Of a stretch of 64,000 bases of DNA, positions 10,922-21,400 are shown piece after piece. Location: contig BLSF01000003.1 in assembly GCA_012862575.1 (NCBI GenBank), positions 806,001 through 870,000 on the forward strand, read 5' to 3'. The DNA is from Parietichytrium sp. I65-24A (Eukaryota; Sar; Bigyra; Thraustochytrida; Thraustochytriidae). The translations under genes were made by a program, and so were the position numbers. The notes under the pieces were generated by a model. That model was given only the letters and a program-made list of their open reading frames with translations. It was not told where the DNA came from and ran no database searches. Numbering within the stretch: position 1 is the first letter of the stretch; the number at the start of each line of letters is the position of its first letter.

Positions 10922-12760
10922 ATGGAGGAAGAGGACAAAACGATGGCTGCGGAGAAGGAGACTACGAGTGAAGTAGGCGCGAGCACGGACCCTGGCACTC
11001 CCGGAGACGCTGGTGGTGACAAAGACGGCGGTGGTCCAGCAGAAGGAGAAAGCACGAAAGATGCGGAAGATTCTTCTACTGGAGCTGAAGCCGCTGGAGA
11101 AGATTCTGGACAAGCGGTGGAAAAGGCGAATGAAGACTCCGCCGCCGCGGAGGAGGAATCGAGGCTGGAAAGTGCGGACAATCTCAAGGAGCTCGGGAAC
11201 GCCAAATTTAGGGAGAAGGACTATTATGCGGCGATAGATTTGTACAACCAGGCGATAGAGGCCGTACCTGAGAACGCAGCACTGTACAACAACCGCGCCG
11301 CTGCCGAGATTATGCTAGGGTTCACGAGCAGAGCTGCCGCGAGCTGTAAAAGGTGCTTGGAGCTGGACCCCGGTAACCTAAAGGCAATGATCCGCCTCGG
11401 CAAGGCAGAACTGCGACTAGGAAACGCAGAAGAGGCTTTGGCACTGTTCAAAGCTGCGATTGAAAAAGATCCAACAAACAATGCGGTATTTCAAGAGAAA
11501 AAGGAAGCCGAGCTCTTATTCGAACGTATCAAGCGTGCTAGGGAGTCTCTGAGGGCTGGAGACTTCAAACACGGGCTTGCGCTTGCTCAGGCAGGGCTAA
11601 GACAGGCGCCGGACTGCCGCGAGCTATCCATGATCAGAGCACGGGGATTGATTGCGGCTGGTGATTTTGATCAGGTAAGTTTCGAAAGACTTTTTTTTAA
11701 AATATAGAGCGGTCGTTAAAGCTCAAAATGTCGCGAGTGAATGTGGATTGGCTGACACCTGCGTTTGACGAACGCCTATTGTGAATTCTAGGCCTACAGC
11801 TTGACGACCAAGCTAATGCGCGAAAACCAAAACGATAGCGAGCTTTTGTTGTATAGGGCCAAATGCCTCTATCTGCAAGAGAACTTTGACAACGCGATCA
11901 AGCATTTGCAGAACGCACTCCAACTTGATCCGGATAACAAGGAAGCCCAAATGGAAATTCGCAAGATCCGCAAATTGGAGAGGCTGAAGAAGAGTGGCAA
12001 TGATGCCTTCAAGTCTCACCGGTATCAAGAAGCCGTGGAAGCGTACACTACCGCAGTTGAAGTTGATCCGGAGAACAAACTTTACAACTCCAAGTTGTAC
12101 TGCAATCGTGCGGCGGCTAATCTGAAGCTCAAGAAGAACGAGGATGCACTCAGGGACAGCGACAAGGCAATCCAGCTCAACCCAGAGTATGGTAAGGCAT
12201 ACATGCGCAAGGCTGGGGCTCTGCGTGCTCTCGGAGGCAAGGAGAACCTCGAAATGGCTCTGCACTGCTATAGCCAAGCTCAAGACATGCTCGGCAATTC
12301 GCACGAGCTGCAAAATGACATGCGCAACACCAAGATCGAACTCAAGAAAGCCAAGCGCAAGGACTACTACATGATATTGGACCTTCCGAACAAGGAAAGT
12401 AGTTCCGAGGCAGAGATCAAGAAAGCTTACAAGAAGAAGGCGTTGCAGTGGCACCCCGATCGTCATGCTAGCAAGCCTGAAGGAGACCAGCAGAAAGCAG
12501 AGGCCAATTTTAAGGACGTTGGCGAGGCATACGAAGTTCTCTCGAACCCTGAGAAGCGCCGTAAATATGACGCCGGTCAGACATTGGAGGAGATCGAACA
12601 AGGTGGCCCAAGCATGGGGCACCACCACGATCCAAATGAAATTTTCCAGATGTTTTTCGGAGGTGGTATGGGAGGCATGGGTGGCATGGGTGGCATGGGT
12701 GGACAAGGCTATCGTAGGAGCGCTGGTGGAAGCAACTTCCACTATGGCGGTGGCTTCTGA
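10922..12760 (+). CDS. DNAJC7: TPR-repeat J-domain co-chaperone, DNAJC7 (TPR2) type
   Basis: Two exons, 10922-11674 and 11792-12760, are separated by a 117-bp GTAAGT..TAG phase-0 intron; the product has 573 residues. An acidic Glu/Ala/Gly-rich N-terminus (~80 residues) is followed by several TPR motifs ([24 protein letters not shown], then LYNNRAA, and a second array with [24 protein letters not shown]). From ~residue 440 there is a J domain (DYYMILDL..) with the essential HPD in WHPDRH (~471). The tail is GGM-rich. TPR followed by J matches DNAJC7, which moves clients between Hsp70 and Hsp90 in the cytosol; the human protein is shorter (~494), the excess being the acidic start. DNAJC3 is the alternative, but no signal peptide is present. 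Confidence 0.92.
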
Positions 12761-13118
12761 GCCATCTCCGTTTTCGATTTCTCAACTCCAGAGCTAGAAC
12801 CTGACAGATCGTACCCCGTCTCTGTTCTACTTTTCATCTATTAGCTTGACCTTGCACGCCCCATTTTTTATCAATGACACCTTTTTTTCCCCACTTGACT
12901 TGAACCCTTCAAATCTTGAGTGCTCCCCACAACACTAAAATTGTCCATGGTTTCCATCGTTCGTAAAATCTCGCTCATTGACTCTCCTCTACCGCGAGCT
13001 ACGCTCAAATGTAGCGCTTCTCATAAGGTTTACGAGGTGGACGGGTGGTACTCACTGTCAAGAGCAACAACGTGAACATCGCTTAACCCAAGCCCCTCAA
13101 GTGGTGAGCGCGGACACA

Positions 13119-13457
13119 ATGGACTGGCAGGTGACTCGCCGCGCCCTTGTGCGCGTGGTTCCCATGTGCTTTTGCCTGGGCGCCGCAATGGAGCTCTTCA
13201 TGATCAAGGTACCAGTCGGAGGACAGACGTTTTGTAAGCCGCTAGTGTGGATTTGTTTGGAAGGTGAGAGCAAGTATGTGAGAGACTGACGGGCTTTTGT
13301 ATTGTGTGTAGACGATGTGGCAAAGAGAAAGACGACGGAGAGGCTCGTTGAGGACATTGAAAACTCGCGGAGAGTCGACGCGCAGACCGAAGAGAGGAGG
13401 AAAAGGCTGAGGGCCAAGTATGGGGACGAAGTGCTTGCTCATGTGAAAGATGAATAG
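13119..13457 (+). CDS. UQCC5: UQCC5/SMIM4-like complex III assembly factor, small membrane protein
   Basis: Two exons, 13119-13233 and 13312-13457, flank a 78-bp intron (GTAAGC..TAG) that splits a Tyr codon. The product is 86 residues. The core VVPMCFCLGAAMELFMIKV is a single membrane segment. It is followed by GGQTFYDVAKRK, matching the signature of animal SMIM4/UQCC5 (..MEW-MI-V..ETFYDVYRRK). A charged helical tail completes it. The animal protein sits in the mitochondrial inner membrane and helps assemble the bc1 complex with newly made cytochrome b; the same role is inferred. Only splicing reveals the gene. It is convergent with CENP-O, with 186 bp between stops. Confidence 0.82.
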
Positions 13458-13643
13458 AAAGGTTGTGATGTCTATCCATCTTTCTCTCCGCCGACCATTT
13501 GTTTGAAACATCTCTCACCGTGTATATCCCTTAGGCTCGCCCAGGCTGTCCGGGCCTCTAGATCGTCGAAAATATAAACTTCAAAACTCAAGTTCAGGTT
13601 TGTTTGAATATCTTATGCAGTTTTCCTTCTATTAACACGAGGC

Positions 13644-14681
13644 TCATGATCGTTGCGGTAGTAAATTTTCAATACATTCCAGAACAAAAGAGCCCAGCTC
13701 AAAGTCTGGTCCGATCATGGACCCTTCAAACAGATTTAGCGCCTGTGATCCGTATTTACAATTCATTTCCAGGTTCGAAGGGAGGGTTTCCAGAAGAGAG
13801 CTATAGCTTACGGTAACCTGCACCTTTCTCGCCCTCTCCCCGGAAATGAACGTCACTCGATCAAACGCAGCGCTGCTATTGTGCTCCAAAGGACCGCGAG
13901 CTTTGAGGGCCTCTATCATCACAGACACCTGCTCTCGCCGGCTCACAAAGGCGTTGAGATTTCCCTGGACCAGCCGAACAAAGCTCGGAAGATCGTTGCT
14001 CCGAAATAGCTCCTCAGCCGCTACAAAATGTGGAATCGTATGCCTGTATAGAAACAAGGTCTCTTCTTCCGCGTCCGGATCAGGACCCAAGATCGCGTAA
14101 AATCGGTCCAACAAAGAGCCGCAGTAGGACGTATCGAATCGAAACCCTATAAGACGATTCTCCGGCTTCGAGGCGTGCGTACGAAAGATTGAAACTCCGC
14201 CAAGACGATGGGCTAAGAGTTTGTTCACAAGGTCCCGCTTTGATACCCCTTCGCGGGTTCCCGTCTCGATAAAGTCGGCGAGTTTGCTCCTGTCATTCAG
14301 AGCAGCGCCAACCGTAAGCTCTTTCTCCTTGCTGAGCGCCTCGGCGGCGCTCTCCCCGTGCCTTTTCGCGACAAACTCCCGCCTTTCGCGCCTCTCCTCG
14401 ATCAGCAAATCCGCAACAGTGCCCACACATGACGCCTCGAGGTTCCCTCGCTGAATCTGCTCATCCAGCCTGCTCATGTCAACCGTGAGCTTTCGACGCC
14501 TCAGCCGTTGCATCTCGGCTTCTTTCACCGACTCCTTGGCCACCAGTGCACGCAGCTTGCGCTTTCGGTCTATCCTGTCCACTGCCGACCGTTGCCTGTC
14601 AGCCAGAGCCTTCGCTTGACTCCAAAGCTGGTCCAGCTGCCCAGCCAGACTCCACCCCAGCTGGTCTTCCACGTCCGTCAT
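13644..14681 (-). CDS. CENPO: CENP-O (Mcm21) kinetochore protein
   Basis: A single exon of 345 residues; the ATG giving MTDVEDQLGW is the first in frame, and longer starts would be non-ATG. The N-terminal half is a charged coiled coil (DRIDRKRKLRALVAKESVKE..). The C-terminal half carries the CENP-O domain hallmarks: IGFRFDTSYCG, then FLYRHTIPHFVAAEELF, then LVQGNLNAFVSRREQ. Animal CENP-O and yeast Mcm21 share this 'FDT-Y..YRHTIP.F' pattern and tandem RWD-like folds. It is a subunit of the COMA/CENP-O class of the inner kinetochore, binding centromeric chromatin. The call rests on the motif series. The leader side contains the GTT microsatellite. Confidence 0.85.
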   Translation of the reverse strand: MTDVEDQLGWSLAGQLDQLWSQAKALADRQRSAVDRIDRKRKLRALVAKESVKEAEMQRLRRRKLTVDMSRLDEQIQRGNLEASCVGTVADLLIEERRERREFVAKRHGESAAEALSKEKELTVGAALNDRSKLADFIETGTREGVSKRDLVNKLLAHRLGGVSIFRTHASKPENRLIGFRFDTSYCGSLLDRFYAILGPDPDAEEETLFLYRHTIPHFVAAEELFRSNDLPSFVRLVQGNLNAFVSRREQVSVMIEALKARGPLEHNSSAAFDRVTFISGERARKVQVTVSYSSLLETLPSNLEMNCKYGSQALNLFEGSMIGPDFELGSFVLECIENLLPQRS

Positions 14682-14862
14682 CGTCACAAACACCTTATAT
14701 CCCTTTGCTCCGTCCGCCGCTTCCCTTTCCGTCCTGTGTCCTGTGTCCTGCCCTGTTCTGTTCTGTCGATCCGCAAGTTGGCTCTTCTCAATCGATGGCT
14801 CTCAGCTAACTCAGCTAACTCGCAAGGTTCGGCTTGAACTCGGTCAGCTTTCTTCTTCTTTG

Positions 14863-14935
<73 letters not shown>

Positions 14936-14936
14936 G
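14863..14936. repeat. (GTT)n trinucleotide microsatellite
   Basis: About 24 uninterrupted GTT units in the leader of CENP-O. Frames through it read poly-Val/Leu/Cys or, on the other strand, poly-Gln/Asn/Thr, and should not be annotated as genes. Confidence 0.97.
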
Positions 14937-15478
14937 ATTTTGCTTTGCAAGACCAAACTGCTTTTTCGAAACAAGTCGTTCGCCTACTTCTCTCGGCGAA
15001 AATTTCTCGCAAGGCGTATTGGAAATGATTTTGTAGTCGATTCGAGTGACCAGTCGAGAAGGGGTACTCGAGGACCCCGCAACAGGTGTGCGTGTATGTA
15101 TGTGTGCGTATGTGTGCGTTAGTTTCGGACTGATCAATTTGAATTTATTCGCTGGTGATCTCTTTGTTCCCTGGTAGCGTCCGTTTATGTATTGTGCAGC
15201 AACTCTTGTTGTACTGCTATCTCACATAGGTGGAACAGAAAGAACGAGACTTGTTCCTTGGAGTGAGGAAGCGTTCTTTCGTTCGGCGTAGATCCGTTGT
15301 TCATTTCCTCATGACTCATCGTTGCGTCTTGAACATACCTGTCCCGGGCACGGAGGCGTAGCACGACCAGCGTACATAGTAGCATGATGCGCTGGGTCCC
15401 GTGGCAGACGCAGAGAGGTTGCTTCTCTTCTTCCAAAGTGGGCGAGGGGTACAGCCGTCGTGCAAGGTCCCGCAGCTA

Positions 15479-15521
15479 CCAAAGACCAAAGACCAAAGAC
15501 CAAAGACCAAAGACCAAAGAC
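15479..15521. repeat. CCAAAGA heptamer tandem array
   Basis: About six perfect CCAAAGA units, upstream of the FAM194 gene. Confidence 0.95.
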
Positions 15522-15725
15522 GTGCGCGTGTTGCGTGGTTGATTGCGCGTAATTGTGTGCGAGATAGTGCGCGATCGATAGTGCGTGTGTTACGCGAAGC
15601 GGCGGTTGCGCAATTGCCCTGGCTACCTGTCTCGTTTGGATGCTGCTTGGAGATTGAGAAGTTTGGTTTGATATTGCTCTTGTTGGAGTGCTGCGAAAGT
15701 AGGTGGGGGAAGGACGCATTGCACC

Positions 15726-15782
15726 GCATTGCATTGCATTGCATTGCATTGCGTTGCATTGCGTTGCATTGCATTGTATTGC
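15726..15782. repeat. TTGCA pentamer tandem array
   Basis: About eleven TTGCA/TTGCG units, roughly 160-210 bp before the FAM194 ATG. Confidence 0.93.
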
Positions 15783-15938
15783 GTGCGATAGAGGACAAGA
15801 ATCGGAGTGTGACTCGGCCGCAGTTGGAGTTGATGTGAAAAGCGCGAGGCTGCAGGCTGTTGTTTTGGAAGCTCGCGAAGAGAGACGGTGTCGCGAAAAT
15901 CTGCAAAAGGTCGACTGGTGTGATCTCGAGGGGAAGGA

Positions 15939-18062
15939 ATGGAGCAGCAAGATGAGGTTTACGGGTCAGGACAGCGGGCAGTTCTTGTCGGGAGCGGTGG
16001 GTCTGGCCAAGTGTATTATCCAAGTGGCAAGCTAGCAGTTGTGGTGGCAAGCTGCAGCACAGAGAATGGGCTCAAGTATCAGCGGTACTTTTATGCAGAC
16101 GACGCGATTGGCACATTAATCGGAAGCTTTGATGAGCACGTGGTCGGGGGCGTAAATGATACATCCGGGGAATTGGATGGTTTGAAGTTCGTGTCCACCA
16201 AGAAGGGCGGCTTGGTGTCCAGGAATGACGGACAGATACTGTATCATTGGAAGTGGGATCGGAACGCGCAAGACGCGGGCTCGCTTCCCGAGGCACCGTT
16301 GAAAATTCAGATGAACGATCACATGGAATTTGTTTTCAGCTCGAAGCACAACATATTGATTCGATTTCAGTGCGAAGGCATAAAAAAAGAATTCCAGTGT
16401 GGTGAGCAATTGCGGCGTACTGACTGCTATTTAGACAAATGCAGAGTCGCGCAAGACGGGCAGCATCGTGGAAAGTTAATTCCAGACATTCCGTTCCTGT
16501 CACTTCAAGAGCGTCAAAATCAACTCACAGAAAAGCTCGCGTTCTTACAAAATCTTAAACGCCCATGTAGCACAAATATCAAGCACAATGATGATGTCAA
16601 AGGGCTGATGAAGCAGCTGGAGGACCACTTTGAAGCCTACGACCACAAGATCAGAGAAAACGACTTTACGAAGACCTTTCCTGACGGTGAATGGCGCACT
16701 ATTGCAAAAAAGAGCACAATGCTAGAAGTTCCGCGGATATTGGTCACTGGACAGGAAACCGGAAACGATCCTGCGAACGGTGATCTCGGTGCCGCAATTA
16801 CTGAAGATACAGCCAAGGCGCTTGGTGATCAGATCACCATGGCGGGGCCGCTGCCAAATAAATGGCCGACTGATCTTGACGTCCGTTTGGAAGTCGAAAG
16901 GAGAAATCCGGTTTTACGAAGGCCATATGTACTTCGAAACGCAAGTGGAAGATATTCCAATTCTATTCCGGTAGCCAAGGAGCTTCAGAGCATGACCAAG
17001 CTTGATGTGCTAACGCCTATCAACTTTGACAACGCCGTGTCGTCTGCACCGCAGAAGCTGGTTGTGATTATTTGTTTACGCGAGGATGACCCTCAGTGCG
17101 TTCGTGCAAGACAACTCTTTGAAATGCTTAACGCCGACTCAAGCGAGGGAAATAACCTGTCATCGAACCAACAGGACGAGGAAAGCAATAGTAGCGATGG
17201 GGCAAAGAACCTTCTCCCCCCTTGCAAGTTTTACCAGTTTTCTATGAGCCACTCGCGGTTCCTGACTCGGCGATATGGGATTCACACTCTGCCTGCTTAC
17301 TTGATTTTCTTCGAAGGCAAGCTTGTGCGGGCTAATGTACTTGGAGCGCGCTCTTACAATTTATGTAAAGACGACGAGCCCCCGCGCACTTTATTATTTG
17401 AGCCGACCAAATTTCGCTCGCAAATGCAAATTGAGAAGCTCTTGAAGAAGGTGAATTTCGAGTCTGACCTTGCAATTACACCTGGAGAGGCCGTGAATCA
17501 TATAACCTATCTTGCCGGCATTCAAAGCGCAACCGCTGTGAAATTCTATGGTATTGTTCTCATTGATTCAGAAGTGAAGTACAGCGACGCTAAGATTGTA
17601 ATTGAGAATGCAAAACGGGCGAGCGCTGCAGCTGACCGTGGATGCACGCTTGTCGTTTCCCTGATTCCCACTGGGTCAGTCGAAAGAAACAACGTTTCAG
17701 ACGGAGTTGTGCAAATCGCGACACAAGAGCAGCTCATCGATGGCCTGTGTGATTTTGCGGCGACTCGTCCGCTCAAGAGCTCCACAGTCGAGAAACTCTG
17801 GAAGGAGTTTAGCATCCTTCAAAAGGCAACGCGGGGACAAGAGGCAGCTGAACCCCAAGATAATTTGACTCACTTTGGCTCTAAGAAGGCAGACTTGAGA
17901 CGAGAGATTCACTCAGCGTTCGCAGATGCTCACCAAAACAAATTTCTTAGGCCAGATTTTAAGCTTGGCATGAAGCTCTCCGTTAATCGCACGGTCTTTA
18001 GAGGCGTCCAACTTGAGAGCGAGAAAGGCTCAAATGATATGGAACGGCGCATAAGTTGTTGA
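15939..18062 (+). CDS. FAM194 (ERICH6-like) domain protein with thioredoxin-like domain
   Basis: A single exon of 707 residues. Residues ~1-170 match the FAM194 C-terminal domain: GSGQVYYPSGKLAVVV is its hallmark, followed by repeated beta-rich GxxxSxFDE, GGLVS and FSSKHNILIRFQCEG elements. A charged middle follows. Residues ~365-465 look like a thioredoxin fold (LVVIICLREDDPQC, then KFYQFSMSHS..YGIHTLPAYLIFFEG with the cis-Pro loop), but the CxxC redox pair is missing, so disulfide chemistry is unlikely. Vertebrate FAM194/ERICH6 proteins are linked to ciliated and sperm cells; a flagellar role here is inference. The gene converges on the lectin gene with 426 bp between stops. Confidence 0.75.
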   Translation: MEQQDEVYGSGQRAVLVGSGGSGQVYYPSGKLAVVVASCSTENGLKYQRYFYADDAIGTLIGSFDEHVVGGVNDTSGELDGLKFVSTKKGGLVSRNDGQILYHWKWDRNAQDAGSLPEAPLKIQMNDHMEFVFSSKHNILIRFQCEGIKKEFQCGEQLRRTDCYLDKCRVAQDGQHRGKLIPDIPFLSLQERQNQLTEKLAFLQNLKRPCSTNIKHNDDVKGLMKQLEDHFEAYDHKIRENDFTKTFPDGEWRTIAKKSTMLEVPRILVTGQETGNDPANGDLGAAITEDTAKALGDQITMAGPLPNKWPTDLDVRLEVERRNPVLRRPYVLRNASGRYSNSIPVAKELQSMTKLDVLTPINFDNAVSSAPQKLVVIICLREDDPQCVRARQLFEMLNADSSEGNNLSSNQQDEESNSSDGAKNLLPPCKFYQFSMSHSRFLTRRYGIHTLPAYLIFFEGKLVRANVLGARSYNLCKDDEPPRTLLFEPTKFRSQMQIEKLLKKVNFESDLAITPGEAVNHITYLAGIQSATAVKFYGIVLIDSEVKYSDAKIVIENAKRASAAADRGCTLVVSLIPTGSVERNNVSDGVVQIATQEQLIDGLCDFAATRPLKSSTVEKLWKEFSILQKATRGQEAAEPQDNLTHFGSKKADLRREIHSAFADAHQNKFLRPDFKLGMKLSVNRTVFRGVQLESEKGSNDMERRISC

Positions 18063-18488
18063 TGGTTGCCTCCCAATTCGTCACGGTGAACAAATACACT
18101 GTGCGCTGAAATTCTCAGCTCGACGGTCATGGTTTATAGTTTTCAAGGCAGAAAAGTCAGAAGAAGGGTGACAAACCCCTTCTCGTTCTTTTCACAACAC
18201 TCCAGCAGAAGCGGGGAGCAGCTCAATGTTAGCTTCCTTTTTGTAGAGTACCCTCTGTCAGTGCCAACTTCAATGATTTTTTGTTCTTTTACAGTTAATT
18301 TGTTGCATGGAGAAGGTTGCGACGCCTTGAGATGGGTCATTCGGCGCCAGCACAGAAAGATTGAACACTGCAATCGAGGCGAGGACGGCGATGGATGGAT
18401 TTATCACCGGAGCAAAAGACAAACCAGAGACTTGCATCAACTGTTGTGCTCGGGCAAGACTCGGCATTCATTCGAAAACATCATCTCC
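18063..18488. other. Convergent 3' spacer
   Basis: 426 bp between the stop codons of the FAM194 gene and the lectin gene. No gene or repeat is seen. Confidence 0.6.
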
Positions 18489-21400
18489 TCAGATGACTGC
18501 AGCTGGGTTTGCGGAGTTGAGTGACGATTTGAAATTCGTTTTGGCACGTTTCATTCTGAGGCGGCGAAGCATGAAGCCCGCTCCAGCCACGCCGAGGACG
18601 GCAATGGGCACCACGTATGCAAGCCACATGAAGTTTGCATCGCCATTGGCTGCTAGCTGCAAATTTCGCGAAATCGGAAAGTCTTTTTGTCCACAGATCA
18701 GGCCCATGCGGCTCGCGTCTGCGGCGAAGTCGATCGAAGTACGGTCGGAAGACAGCTTGATCTGCGTGGTCATGTCACGAATATTGCATGTAGATGAGTA
18801 AACGCTAAATTTGAGCTCTGCTTTAGCGGGCTTTGGCAAATCACTGTCCCATCCATAAGGTAGACGAAAGTTCCACTTCCCATAAATAGGCATTTTAGAG
18901 AAATAGTCCTCCTGATCTGGATCACTTTTGGAGCGACATACCTTATCTTCCTTGGTCGTGGTCAAGTCTTCCTGGTATTCGGCTGCACAACTAGAACCCC
19001 TCATTTTATAGGAAAATGAGAGACTTCGGATTTCCGGCGCAGTAAAAAGAATTTCCTGTGCCTTGGGTTTGTCGCCTCCAACTGGCCAGTATTTCCGATA
19101 AATTGTGCTCTCGGAGGACAGCATCTCAACCATGATCCTTTTGTCGCCGATGTCAATCAGATTGTCGTCTTTGTCCAGAAAGTAGAGTGCGAACTGTTCA
19201 ACTTCCGCGTTTGTGAAGCAATTGCTGTCACGGTTAAAGGAAAAGGAGTTGGGTTTCACTTCAATTGTGGCCACCGAACCCTTAAGCAGCGGTGTGAGAA
19301 AGCGGTCTTGGACTATATCGCAGCTGGCGGCATTGCTCGTTTTTTGGGCGTCGCGAGAAGAAAGCACTTCCTTTACCCACTCGTTTTCGATTTCGCCGCT
19401 CTGCATGATAGCTTTTTGAAGAGCTCTCAGTCGATTGATTGGGGTTGGGACGGGGTCTGGCATCTCGGATATGAGAAAGGAAACCTTACAGTTAGTGCCG
19501 TTGATGTATGCCGTCACTGCACCATCCACCGACTCGAAGGAAGCCATGGAGGGGGAGGGGTAAGCATAGAAGATTGCACCGCAGGCTCTCTCGATGGAGG
19601 TGACGACCATGTTTTCGAGCCGGACTGCCTGCGAATCGAACTCCGAGTTGAATTGTGAACGAACGACTCTGGATTGAACGACAGGGGTCAGATTCTGGAA
19701 CTCCTTCAGGCGCACAGCTGTGTTTACCACGCTGTTCGCCCAATGAGACGAATTCGCGGCAACTATTTGTGCATCGATACTGATCCGATCGCGGATAGCC
19801 TGCACTACCTGGAACATGAGGTTGTGAGATTCTGCGCCCCAAGTAATGAATTCGTCAAGAGCGTTGTTAAAGCTCTGGCATTGAACTGAAACACCATCCC
19901 ACGCCGTAGCTGCCTCCGCGATAGCCTCCTCCAGATCTTCATCAGACACTTTTTCCTCCAGGGAGCGCCTGAAATTTACTTCACCAGAGAACGACAAACT
20001 TGGTTGCGTCGCGCGACCTCGGAGAGCATCTGAAACGTTGCCGGCGATTCCAGGAAGTTGACGAGAAGTGAGCCTGCGCCTAGAAATCTGGTATGGATTT
20101 TCCGCACCTTCATCTGGACAGAGGCCAAAGTCGATAAGGCTTTGAACAATGCTTGCTTGCATGGTAAACCAGATCTGAGAGCTTTCAAACAACCCACTAG
20201 ATAAAGCAGTCTCAGCCATGTCAAGATCAGTATCGCTGACCCATTCGCTGGCTTGCATTACTGCAAACGAAATCGCTACCGCTTTGTTGCCGAGTTCACG
20301 AAGTGATGTCATGATTGTGGTAATCCCTTGACTCACGTCATCGAGCGAGCCCTCCTCTTCATCATTGATCGCCTTAAGGTTGCTCTCGTAATTTTGCACA
20401 ACTGAGATGGAATCGGCAATCGCAACGAGCTCGCCAAGGACAGGAATCTCCTCAATGTCGGATTGTGCGAGCTCCATGGCGTCACTCAACATATCCATGC
20501 CTTCCTCCATGTCCTTTGGCAATTTGGACTCTAACTCTCCAATCTTCTTGTTGAAGTACTTCTTGACGCCAATTTTCCGAGCCTCCTTGATACCTGCGGC
20601 AACAGCCCCTCCGACTCCTATGGCAGTGGCAGCCAAGGAAAGTACGCTTGTAATCAAAGTCAAAACAGCTTGCTGTCGCCTCAGCTGCAGATCTATTTTT
20701 TGGATTTTCGTGTCGCTGCGCACAAGCTTTTCAACGGCTTCTTTCAACAATTTCAGCTTCCCACCAATCTCGTTGTTTTTAACCGCTTCAACGTTTTGCG
20801 CAAAGTCCTCGCTGCTATGGAGCTCTATTCCAGTCAAGGTTTCGAAAGTATCCCCCATCTTGTTGACGGATTTGTGAGCAGCAGTGAGTCGCTCATCGAT
20901 TTGCAGGTATACTCCAGCGAGCTCCACCTCCAGTGCAGATTTTGTTTGGTCAAGATTCTCTTGCATGTTTTCAAAGAGCTCTTTGAATTCCTCGAGGATC
21001 AGAGTTGACATGTCATTGGTTGCATCCCTGATCACATTTTCGATATTAGTTTGCATGTCGCTTATGCTCATCAGGAGTTTTTCTTCCGCCTCACTGCTCT
21101 CGAAGTCTTTAATGAATTTCTCAAGGGATTCGGCAGAAGAAGCAAGACTCGAGCTACCAACGGTACCGTAAGTAGATACAAAGCTCCATTTAAAATATGG
21201 CAGATTGTTCTTCGGGAGCAAGCTGTCCACCTGGGCACTCCTAAGCTTCCATTGACTCAGAACCCTTCTCGCTAATACATTCTGCGAACTTGTCTCCCTC
21301 TCGACCAAGTAGCTCGAGACCGCCGTAGCTACCGCAAGAACTGCATCTGCTAGATCGTCCTGGTCGTTCGAGCGAAGCTGTGAAGCGCACACCATTGCGT

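Larger units (their letters stand above)
14682..15938. other. Divergent spacer between CENP-O and the FAM194 gene
   Basis: The probable shared promoter region of two divergent genes. It contains a long GTT microsatellite, a CCAAAGA heptamer array and a TTGCA pentamer array, each annotated separately. Open frames here (for example 15401-15838) run through the repeats and are not credible genes. Confidence 0.6.

Noticed and set aside
14743-15137. Open frames encoding poly-Cys, poly-Val/Leu, poly-Gln or poly-Asn on both strands
   Set aside because: They are produced entirely by the GTT microsatellite at 14863-14936.
15401-15838. Plus-strand 145-codon frame upstream of the FAM194 gene
   Set aside because: Runs through the CCAAAGA and TTGCA arrays and has repeat-derived composition (TKDQRPKTKDQR, HCIALHCIAL).
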